Origin: JAJEFO01 sp965209045
GTDB lineage: Bacteria; Pseudomonadota; Alphaproteobacteria; Rhodobacterales; Rhodobacteraceae
Direction: 5' to 3'
Assembly: GCA_965209045.1 (NCBI GenBank)
Contig: CBDBPW010000001.1
Span: 62,001 to 126,000 of the forward strand
DNA: 64,000 nt
Part shown: positions 8,454-16,588 of the stretch, in pieces
Numbering within the stretch: position 1 is the stretch's first letter
Layout of the letters: every line of letters starts with the position of its first letter
Program-made: the position numbers and the translations under genes
The notes under the pieces: model-generated
Database searches by the model: none
What the model saw: the letters and a program-made list of their open reading frames with translations, nothing else
What the model was told of the DNA's origin: nothing

Positions 8454-9600
8454 CAGGTGGATGTGCATCACGGGGCATCGGCAACCCGCAGTTCGGATAC
8501 GGGAAGAAGCCGTCGGGCGATCCACTCTCGAATGGCATCACGGGTCGTTGGTGAACGTGTCCATGTTGACCCGCTGCGCGTCGGGACTGGCACGGGCCTC
8601 GATCTCGACCCAGACGCGGCCGGTGTCACCGTCCTTCACGAGTCCAGGGAGCCAGCAGGATTGAGCCGAATTCCTTGGAGGAATCGCCGCGGCAAAAATT
8701 TTGCGACACCATGGCGAAAGGGATGATTCTTCGGACAGCATCACCAGGTGTCGGAGAAAGGAATGGCTTCTCTGCGCCTTGCAACCATGACGTTGGGCGC
8801 TGACATTCGGTCCCGATACCAGGAACTTGCCGAGGTCCGGATTCGCGCCCCGCATTGCTGGCTCCGAGCGGCTGTCAGCCAGCATGTGGAGCGCGAGAAA
8901 GCGCGCGAGGGCCACGCATCAAGATACGCTCAGGGCGCGCGCACGGCCTTTCGGGAGAACGGCCTGCATGCGATTCATGCCGAGGCTGACGGCTGGATGG
9001 CGCGGAGAATCTTGGCGCTGGCAGACGGGATGGACCCCGAATTCCGAAGTTGGCCCATCGCCCATGGCGACAGCGGTCATCTCGTGCTCTGCCGTCTGCA
9101 TGGAGACCAAGCCGGGTGCCGGCCAGCGCGCGTCAGCGCATGGCGGCGTCGTCCCGAAAGCGTCCGCTGGTGTCCGGGCCGCGGTCAACGCCTGCTCCAG
9201 CCTGGGCCCGTGGCTTCGTCCTGCCACCACTCGCATCACTTCGAGACCAACGGCTTCTGACCGGGCACAAGTTTCTTGCACGAGGCTCCACCGCCTGCGG
9301 CGCTCGACCAGGAATTCGGCCTGCCAGCCCACCTGGAACTGAAGACTCCCGCTGCCACCGCTCCACTTGGTTGCCCTTGCGCCCTTCCTGTCGAATTCGT
9401 CCAGGCAATCCAGGCTCGCCTTGCCCTCGAAGCAGCCGGAGTCCGCATTGGACAAGGCAAGCGCCCAGCACAAACTGCTTTCGCCGTGATTGCCGCAACA
9501 AGGCAACCGAACCAGGATTGCGGGATTGGTGACCGTCGCGGAAGCGAGCCTTGCCGTCAAATTGTAGGCTAATTCAAATTCAGATATTGATTCAGCCTAA
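8454..9600. other. gene-poor island DNA, no recognisable gene
   Basis: About 1.15 kb with only poorly supported reading frames. On the minus strand a frame ending at 8538 finishes with the plausible protein-like tail GRVWVEIEARASPDAQRVNM, perhaps the end of a lost gene. Minus 8919-9560 is open for 213 codons but has neither a ribosome site nor a family resemblance. No inverted repeats, transposase motifs or RNA gene were seen. It looks like decayed accessory DNA at the left side of the island. Confidence 0.5.
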
Positions 9601-10803
9601 TTGCTTGCTACCTTTCAGAACATGATCATGCGCGACCTCGCCCCCAAGCTGATGGAAGCGGCTCAGACTTGGCCGTCAATCACGCTCACCGGACCTCGGC
9701 AGAGCGGCAAGACAACGTTGAGCCGCGCCCTGTTTCCAGATCACCAGTACGAGACGCTGGAAGCCCCCGACATAAGGGCCTTCGCCGCCGAAGACCCCCG
9801 CGCCTTCCTGGCCCAATTTCCGGAAGGCGCAATTCTCGACGAGGTCCAGAGAGTGCCCGACCTGCTCTCCTACCTGCAAGGTATCATCGACGCGGACCCC
9901 GTGCCGGGTCGCTGGATTCTCACAGGCTCGCAAAACCTCACCCTGCTCGAATCGGTCAGTCAGTCGCTGGCAGGACGGACGGCGGTGCACAACCTCCTGC
10001 CACTGACGAGAGGCGAAACGACACGCTTTCCCCGACACCCGAAGACTCTCGACGAAACTCTCTTGACCGGTTCCTACCCGCGCATCTTCGATGAAGGGCA
10101 TGAAGCCTCGGATTGGCTCGGTTCCTACATTGCAACCTACATCGAGCGCGACGTGCGGACGATCAGCAACGTAGGCGATCTCGAGAGCTTTCAGCGCTTC
10201 GTGTCACTTTGCGCGGGCAGGGCAGCACAATTGCTCAACTACTCGTCGATTGCCGGGGATTGCGGCATCTCCCAACCGACCGCGAAGTCCTGGCTCAGCA
10301 TACTTGAAACCAGCTTTGTCGCTTTCCGCCTTCCAGTCCTTCACGCGAATCTTCGCAAGCGCCTGGTGAAATTGCCGAAGCTGCATTTCTACGATACCGG
10401 ACTCGTCTGCTGGTTGCTGGGCATCCGCACCCCCGAGCAACTGCGCGCACATCCGCTCCGTGGCGCAATCTTCGAAACTTGGGTGGTTTCGGAGATCGCG
10501 AAACATCGGGCCAACCAGGGCGACTCCGGTGGAATCTCGCATTACCGCGACCGGAACGGCGCAGAGGTCGATCTGATAGTCGAAGGCCCGAACGGCGCCA
10601 CGATCATCGAAGCCAAGTCCTCGGAGACAGCGTCATCCAACCTGTTCGACGGATCCAGGCGCGTCCGAAGGCACCTGTCCCAATCGACCCGCCGATGTTC
10701 CGTCGTCGTTGTCTACGGCGGCGATCAACGTCAACGCCGAGGAACCGACTGCCTGGTTCCATGGAGGGAATTGCATGAGTTCGACTGGGACGCATCCGAC
10801 TGA
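9601..10803 (+). CDS. AAA ATPase with C-terminal DUF4143 nuclease-like domain
   Basis: This protein has 400 residues from TTG at 9601, or 393 from ATG at 9622 (MIMRDLAPKL), which I slightly prefer. The Walker A motif is LTGPRQSGKTTL, Walker B is AILDEVQRVPDLL, and sensor-like WILTGSQN follows. After an alpha-helical middle region, the C-terminal DUF4143 part contains YRDRNGAEVDLIVE and IIEAKSSE, an E-V-D...E-x-K pattern like PD-(D/E)XK nucleases. The family is widespread on mobile islands and has been linked to toxin-like or DNA-related roles; its true function is not established. It is a singleton in the mdh-sucC island with no coupled partner. Confidence 0.88.
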   Translation: MLATFQNMIMRDLAPKLMEAAQTWPSITLTGPRQSGKTTLSRALFPDHQYETLEAPDIRAFAAEDPRAFLAQFPEGAILDEVQRVPDLLSYLQGIIDADPVPGRWILTGSQNLTLLESVSQSLAGRTAVHNLLPLTRGETTRFPRHPKTLDETLLTGSYPRIFDEGHEASDWLGSYIATYIERDVRTISNVGDLESFQRFVSLCAGRAAQLLNYSSIAGDCGISQPTAKSWLSILETSFVAFRLPVLHANLRKRLVKLPKLHFYDTGLVCWLLGIRTPEQLRAHPLRGAIFETWVVSEIAKHRANQGDSGGISHYRDRNGAEVDLIVEGPNGATIIEAKSSETASSNLFDGSRRVRRHLSQSTRRCSVVVVYGGDQRQRRGTDCLVPWRELHEFDWDASD

Positions 10804-11415
10804 ATCGCCACTGTCCGGACCCCCGTCCCGTCCGCACGCTGATCCAGCCGCCGATGACGAATGGTTCCGGACCAGGGTCTGGGGGCGCTGGCGGACTGAT
10901 GCCCGGCAGAGCCGCACAAACAGGCGATGCACGAGCCCCGGACACTGGTCTACGCGAAACGCCATACCTGGAATCGAAAGGAGAAATGTAACGGTCGCGG
11001 ACCCGACGTTGATCTTTGCCTCGACTGCCGTTGACAGCCAGACCGCAGCCTTTGCCCTGACGGACGAGGCCGTAGCCAAGTCAACGCAGCTGCCAGACCG
11101 CCCATGACGCAGCCGTCCCGGGAGTGTTGAAGGCACCGGGCAACCGATCGTCCGCCCGGCAATGGCCACGAAGGTCGTGCAGTCCGCATTCCGAACAGGG
11201 CGTCGACGGGCTGTTCGGCACGGACCAGATCTGCGGCCAGTCGTTGCCACCCTTGCCCCCGCCCTGGCGTGCCCGTGGCCGACTCCGGGCGGAAAGGCAT
11301 CAGTGCAACGAGGCACTGTTTCCAGGGACGGGGTCGGTGCCACGCGATGCACATTCGACTTGATTGGCATTCTCCGGCGACCAAGGTAGTCACTGTAACG
11401 GCAGGAGGATGCAGC
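10804..11415. other. 612 bp without a convincing gene
   Basis: Between the DUF4143 ATPase and the VOC gene neither strand has an open frame with a ribosome site and family resemblance. A long minus-strand frame crosses it and continues antisense to the VOC gene, but reads as low-complexity Arg/Gly-rich shadow sequence. I see no repeats or RNA gene. Confidence 0.45.
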
Positions 11416-11778
11416 ATGCAGAAAGTTCAGGGATTTGGCGGGTTCTTCTTTCGGGCCCGGGACCCGGAGGGCCTTGCAGACTGGTATCGGGACAACCTTG
11501 GCATCGATCCGGCCCCGACGAACATGGACATGGCGCCCTGGAGGTCCGAGGCCGGGGTCACGGTCTTCTCGCCTTTCGCTGAGGACACGGACTATTTCGC
11601 GTCGGACAAGACTTTCATGCTGAACTTTCGCGTCGCCGACCTGGATGAAATGATCGCGCAACTGACGTCGGCAGGCATAGAGGTCGGCGACAAGAGCGAG
11701 ATGGAGGGCATTGGCTGTTTCGCGCGCATCCATGACCCTGAAGGCAACGCGATCGAGCTTTGGGAACCCGTGTCGTGA
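11416..11778 (+). CDS. VOC (glyoxalase/bleomycin-resistance) superfamily protein
   Basis: This 120-residue single VOC module starts MQKVQGFGGFFFRARDPEGL after the SD GCAGGAGG. It has the betaalphabetabetabeta signature: RDPEGLADWYRDNLGI at the N-terminus, a central LNFRVADLDEMIAQL, and the metal-ligand-type ending HDPEGNAIELWEP, whose Glu is a typical VOC metal ligand. Such proteins are dioxygenases, lyases or antibiotic-binding proteins; the substrate cannot be told from sequence. It stands alone in the island, with a strong Shine-Dalgarno sequence that confirms the start. Confidence 0.88.
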   Translation: MQKVQGFGGFFFRARDPEGLADWYRDNLGIDPAPTNMDMAPWRSEAGVTVFSPFAEDTDYFASDKTFMLNFRVADLDEMIAQLTSAGIEVGDKSEMEGIGCFARIHDPEGNAIELWEPVS

Positions 11779-12227
11779 GGCTCGGATGTGCTGAGGACAC
11801 GCTTGGCACCTCACTGGATTCCATGCCACCCGGTCCCTGACCTCCGGGACAGGGCGATGGGACCTGCCAGTGCCACGGTCGTGACGCTGGCCTCTCTCAG
11901 GCGGGTCGCCGAATTTCAGGAAGACAGGGGTCCCGACATCTTGTACCGCAAACTGCCCCGGAAACCGCAATCGGGAGGACGTGTCGCCGAAATTCAACAC
12001 CGAGGCGACCTGCAGTTCGCCAAGTCCCGGATGTGCCTTTCCCGCATCCGGCAACTTGGACCGGCCCAGAGGCAGACCGATATGCGGACCCTTGGCAACG
12101 TTCAAGAACTTGACCTGCATGCCGTATTTCGGAGACGCCAAGGAAAATGCGGCGGCAGGCACAAAATGTTGTGTGTGAACTGGACTCCCGGGTCAAGCTT
12201 TTGTAGCAAGGTCTTCAGGAGGCAGGC
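11779..12227. other. 449 bp without a convincing gene
   Basis: There is no supported gene on either strand. A near-repeated phrase (GTCGCCGAATTTCA near 11907 and GTCGCCGAAATTCA near 11983) is present. On the minus strand these give similar peptides, KFGD and NFGD, possibly remnants of a decayed gene. The last 10-20 bases carry the ribosome site of the small ORF that follows. Confidence 0.4.
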
Positions 12228-12407
12228 ATGAGACTCAAGGCATTTGGGGAATTGCATCGCAACAGCGCCAGTTCGGCCAGTCCGATCCGCATGCTCCCGG
12301 ACGATACCGCGGCTCGCAAGATCATTGACGACATCTTGCGGCGGGAAGGTTGGCGTTGCCCGCAATTCGGGACTGACAACAGGATGCCAAGCGGGGCAAG
12401 GCTCTGA
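12228..12407 (+). CDS. 59-aa ORF coupled to the island methyltransferase
   Basis: ATG at 12228 is preceded by CAGGAGG at 6-nt spacing. The stop overlaps the start of the methyltransferase (TGATG), so translation is coupled. The product begins MRLKAFGELHRNSASS and continues with a helical segment PDDTAARKIIDDILRREGW and then RCPQFGTDN. The PDD-x-AA ... W-x-CP-x-x-G order recalls the N-terminal helix and first zinc-knuckle half of IS1595-type transposases, but only one cysteine pair arm is present and the match may be chance. Alternatively it could be a small regulator of the restriction-modification pair. Confidence 0.55.
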   Translation: MRLKAFGELHRNSASSASPIRMLPDDTAARKIIDDILRREGWRCPQFGTDNRMPSGARL

Positions 12408-13087
12408 TGTCCTTGGACATGCCCACGACTCAGGGTGTTCGCTACGCCCCGATCAGCAGCGTATGGGAGGGAAGCGACGGCGATCTGCTGGAAGAGATGC
12501 TGCGCTTCTACCCGTCAATTCCGGCGGAACCAATTCTTGACGCAACCTACAATGCGGGTCGCTTCTGGCGCGGGTCGGATCGACAGGTGGCGTCCATGGA
12601 CATTGACCCAAAGTACGCGCCGATGATCGTGGCAGACAATCGCGACATGGTTGGAGTCGAGGACGAGTCATTCAACACGGTCGTTTACGATCCGCCGCAC
12701 GTAGGGCCGCAGGGCCGGGACAAGAGTTGCAAGCGGTTCGATGTGGACTTTGGCGCGACAATGGCCTGTGGCGCGTCCGAGAATTGGACTCTGAGCTACT
12801 TGTATCCGCCGTTCCTGAAGGAAGCCAAGAGGGTGCTCAAGCCGGAGGGGCTGCTGCTCGCGAAGATCACCGACATGGTGAACAACCATCGATCACGCTG
12901 GGCGCACCGCGACTTCATGTGCATGGCAGAAGACGCCGGTTTCACCGTATGCGACATGATCGTCAAGATCAGGCGGGGGCCCATGGTTTCGGATCGCTGG
13001 AGGACGGCACACCACGCTCGCAAGCGGCATTGCTTCTGGTTCATCTGCCGCAACAGCCATCGCTGCGAGCGACTTCCGCGTGAGTGA
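12407..13087 (+). CDS. class I SAM-dependent methyltransferase with DPPH motif, probable DNA amino-methyltransferase
   Basis: This 226-residue protein has the order motif I ILDATYNAGRFW (43-54), motif II MDIDP (64-68), an acidic D77 in ADNRDM and catalytic-type motif IV YDPPH (94-98). That is the (D/N/S)-P-P-(Y/F/H) signature of exocyclic amino (N6-adenine or N4-cytosine) methyltransferases. A further conserved stretch is LKPEGLLLAKITDM. It starts at the stop of a 59-aa ORF and overlaps the following Eco29kI-like endonuclease gene by 8 bp. This strongly suggests that it protects that enzyme's target. An RNA or protein substrate is possible but less likely in this context. Confidence 0.8.
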   Translation: MSLDMPTTQGVRYAPISSVWEGSDGDLLEEMLRFYPSIPAEPILDATYNAGRFWRGSDRQVASMDIDPKYAPMIVADNRDMVGVEDESFNTVVYDPPHVGPQGRDKSCKRFDVDFGATMACGASENWTLSYLYPPFLKEAKRVLKPEGLLLAKITDMVNNHRSRWAHRDFMCMAEDAGFTVCDMIVKIRRGPMVSDRWRTAHHARKRHCFWFICRNSHRCERLPRE

Positions 13088-13673
13088 CTCTCGAGAATTC
13101 GACCCGTTGAGTGTCGAGGAACTGGGCCGGAACGCGGCACGGAAGCTGATGGAGTATCCATCTGCGGAACTTCCGCCTCATGCGCCGTTCGGTGGCGTCG
13201 GCGTCTACACGATCCACTATCGGGGTGCCTACGCGCCTTATGCCGAAATGCCTGATGATGAACCGATCTACGTCGGGAAGGCAGAACTGCGCGGCAGAAG
13301 GCAGGGAAGGGCGTTCGAAGCGCACCCGTCGCCCGTTCTGCACAAGCGGCTGCGCGAACACTCGGATTCGATTCGAGCTGTTAACAATCTGAGCCTTCGG
13401 GATTTCCGGTGTCGGTGGCTGGTTCTTGATCCTGTGTGGATCGGTTTGACAGAGCAGGTCTTGATCGCGACATACCGTCCAACGTGGAATTCAGTCGTCG
13501 ACGGCTTCGGCAACCACGACCCTGGAGCCGGCAGGCGAAATCAAAAGCGGTCCTTGTGGGACACGCTCCACCCAGGGCGTCGGTGGGCGGAAAAGTTGCG
13601 CGAGAGCCAACTCAATGTGACCGAAATAATGAACAGCATCGCTGAGCACAGGGGCACGGGAAACCAGGGGTAA
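13080..13673 (+). CDS. Eco29kI-like GIY-YIG restriction endonuclease
   Basis: This 197-residue protein starts at GTG inside the end of the methyltransferase gene. The GIY-YIG core reads GVYTIHY (Y43) ... PIYVGKA (Y64), then R90-x3-H94 in KRLREH, E125 in LTEQ and N137 in TWN. The R-x3-H and E-x11-N spacings match the catalytic set described for R.Eco29kI. The tail DGFGNHDPGAGRRNQKRS and the segment WDTLHPGR are also typical of Eco29kI-family enzymes. Eco29kI cuts CCGCGG; whether this one does is unknown. All catalytic residues are present, so it looks active. Confidence 0.9.
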   Translation: MSDSREFDPLSVEELGRNAARKLMEYPSAELPPHAPFGGVGVYTIHYRGAYAPYAEMPDDEPIYVGKAELRGRRQGRAFEAHPSPVLHKRLREHSDSIRAVNNLSLRDFRCRWLVLDPVWIGLTEQVLIATYRPTWNSVVDGFGNHDPGAGRRNQKRSLWDTLHPGRRWAEKLRESQLNVTEIMNSIAEHRGTGNQG

Positions 13674-14126
13674 CAGATCCTGCGGAACGCCCCGAGATTC
13701 GGGCCAGGCCACAAGAATGCCAGCCCAGCATGGCCGAACTGGACGAGCCGGTGCACGTTGATGCAACCGCCGAACGGTTGATCCGCGCCGCGTTCCAGCA
13801 CGTGGCAGCGGCCGAGAACATGATCTCCTGAATGGGCCGGAACACCTGGACGAAATCGAATCGACGTTTCGCGACTTGCAGGACGGGCACCGGCCGCCCG
13901 GCCATCGATCCATCCTGCGTCGACCACGCAACGCCAGGCGTTTCGAGCGTCCAAGAGCATGGGCGCAGTGTTGGCCAACCCTTGTGCCAGCCAGGGACCA
14001 CCAAACCCAATTGCGATTCTGCTTGCTCCTGGATGGGGGCGGACGCTCTCGGTGTTGCTGCCGGATTTGACCCCAAATTTGTCACTTTGGCACACAAATC
14101 TCCTCTGAAGCCGCAATCACGCTACA
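13674..14126. other. gene-poor right flank of the island
   Basis: No supported gene. A 33-codon frame at 13730-13831 (MAELDEPVHVDATAERLIRA...) reads like protein but lacks a ribosome site and is probably a remnant. Towards the right the sequence becomes AT-richer. An inverted repeat, ATTTGT (14077-14082) and ACAAAT (14094-14099), lies just ahead of the sucC operator region. Confidence 0.45.
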
Positions 14127-14156
14127 TGTGATCACACAAAAAATACAGTGATCACA
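14127..14156 (+). promoter_or_regulatory. tandem GTGATCACA operator upstream of sucC
   Basis: The self-complementary 8-mer GTGATCAC, each time followed by A, occurs at 14128-14136 and 14148-14156, exactly 20 bp apart, about two helical turns, in an A-rich patch. The first copy extends to the perfect palindrome TGTGATCACA. This geometry fits cooperative binding by a dimeric regulator controlling sucCDAB-lpd. I cannot name the regulator. Confidence 0.6.
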
Positions 14157-14261
14157 AAACTGGGACATTTTGACCTATTCCGAAATAACCTGTTGATCGC
14201 CGGAAGCTGCGGGTGTTCTTGGACGTGGCCGCATCGAGCGCAAATTGATCAGGGGGCAGCG

Positions 14262-15455
14262 TTGAACATTCACGAGTATCAGGCAAAGGCGCTGCTGCGC
14301 GATGCGGGAGCCCCGGTATCCGACGGGCGCGTGGTCCTGAAGGCAGAGGACGCGAAGACCGCAGCAGGCGCGCTGGACGGACCGGGATGGGTCGTGAAGG
14401 CCCAGATCCATGCAGGCGGACGCGGGAAAGGCTCCTTCAAGGAGCCGGACGCCGGAGAGAAGGGCGGCGTGCGCATCGCCGGCTCCGCACAGGAGGCCGC
14501 CGAAGAGACCCGCCGCATGCTGGGCCGGACTCTGGTCACCAAGCAGACCGGACCGGCCGGAAAGCAGGTCAACCGCATCTACATCGAGGACGGCTCCACC
14601 ATCGACCGCGAGATGTACCTCGCGCTGCTGGTCGACCGCGGCACGAGCCGCGTCAGCTTCGTCGCGTCGACCGAGGGCGGCATGGACATCGAGGAGGTCG
14701 CGGAAGCGACGCCGGAGAAGATCCTTTCCTTCAGCGTCGATCCCGCGACGGGATACCAGGCCTTCCACGGTCGCCGGATCGCCTTCGCGCTCGGCCTCGA
14801 AGGACCCCAGGTCAAGCAATGCGTCCGGCTGATGGGCCAGCTCCATGACCTTTTCGTCTCCAGGGACATGGAGATGCTGGAAATCAACCCGCTGATCGTG
14901 ACCGGCGAGGGTGACCTGAAATGCCTCGACGCCAAGATGGGATTCGACTCGAACGCCCTGTACCGCCAGCCCGACATCGCCGAGCTCCGGGACACGACCG
15001 AAGAGGACCCCAAGGAGCTTGAAGCATCAAGGCACGACCTCAACTACATTGCGCTCGACGGCGAGATCGGCTGCATGGTGAACGGTGCAGGGCTCGCGAT
15101 GGCGACAATGGACATCATCAAGCTCTACGGCGCCGAGCCCGCCAACTTCCTCGACGTGGGCGGAGGCGCGACCAAGGAGAAGGTGACCGAGGCGTTCAAG
15201 ATCATCACTTCCGACCCGAACGTGAAGGGCATTCTCGTCAACATCTTCGGCGGCATCATGCGTTGCGACATCATCGCCGAAGGCGTCGTCGCCGCCGTGA
15301 AGGAGGTCGGTCTCAAGGTGCCGCTCGTGGTCCGCCTCGAAGGCACGAATGTCGAGGAAGGCAAGCGGATCATCGACTCCTCCGGCCTGGACGTGATCGC
15401 CGCCGACAACCTGAAGGACGGGGCGGAGAAGATCGTCAGGGCCGTGAAGGGATGA
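14262..15455 (+). CDS. sucC: succinyl-CoA synthetase beta subunit (ADP-forming)
   Basis: This 397-residue ATP-grasp subunit converts succinyl-CoA to succinate with formation of ATP. The start is TTG at 14262, supported by the family N-terminus MNIHEYQAKALLRDAGAPV, the SD AGGGGG and the normal length; upstream in-frame codons belong to the regulatory region. The motifs VVKAQIHAGGRGKG (ATP-grasp), EINPLIVT (metal site) and the C-terminal GLAMATMDIIKLYG and NIFGGIMRCD are present. It begins the sucC-sucD-sucA-sucB-lpd cluster. Confidence 0.97.
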   Translation: MNIHEYQAKALLRDAGAPVSDGRVVLKAEDAKTAAGALDGPGWVVKAQIHAGGRGKGSFKEPDAGEKGGVRIAGSAQEAAEETRRMLGRTLVTKQTGPAGKQVNRIYIEDGSTIDREMYLALLVDRGTSRVSFVASTEGGMDIEEVAEATPEKILSFSVDPATGYQAFHGRRIAFALGLEGPQVKQCVRLMGQLHDLFVSRDMEMLEINPLIVTGEGDLKCLDAKMGFDSNALYRQPDIAELRDTTEEDPKELEASRHDLNYIALDGEIGCMVNGAGLAMATMDIIKLYGAEPANFLDVGGGATKEKVTEAFKIITSDPNVKGILVNIFGGIMRCDIIAEGVVAAVKEVGLKVPLVVRLEGTNVEEGKRIIDSSGLDVIAADNLKDGAEKIVRAVKG

Positions 15456-15537
15456 AGCGCGATCAAGGCGGCGGGCCGGAATACCCGGGGGCCCGCTTCA
15501 GCATGAGGAACCATCCGGGCTTGGATAGGACAGTTTA

Positions 15538-16419
<882 letters not shown>

Positions 16420-16588
16420 TCATGGAACGCGGCACGAGGTTCCCGGCCCTGCTGCACCGCTTCCTGCCTCCCGGGCGGCACGCCGCCGGTCCGCATGACG
16501 CTCGCGAACCTTCTGCAGAGACCGGCCCTGGACCCTGGCCGAACATCAATTTCCGCCCGAAGCTTCACATCCGACCTGGAGGTTTGCG

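Noticed and set aside
8919..9560. A 213-codon minus-strand frame in the left island
   Set aside because: No ribosome site, no coherent domain, and a composition typical of chance frames in GC-rich DNA.
10633..12162. A 509-codon open frame on the minus strand across the island
   Set aside because: It runs antisense through the VOC gene, which has a clear family match and Shine-Dalgarno sequence, and through the end of the DUF4143 gene. Its composition is Arg-rich shadow sequence with no family resemblance.
13730..13831. A 33-codon frame (MAELDEPVHVDATAERL...)
   Set aside because: Protein-like in composition but lacks a ribosome site and neighbours that would support it; noted only as a possible remnant.
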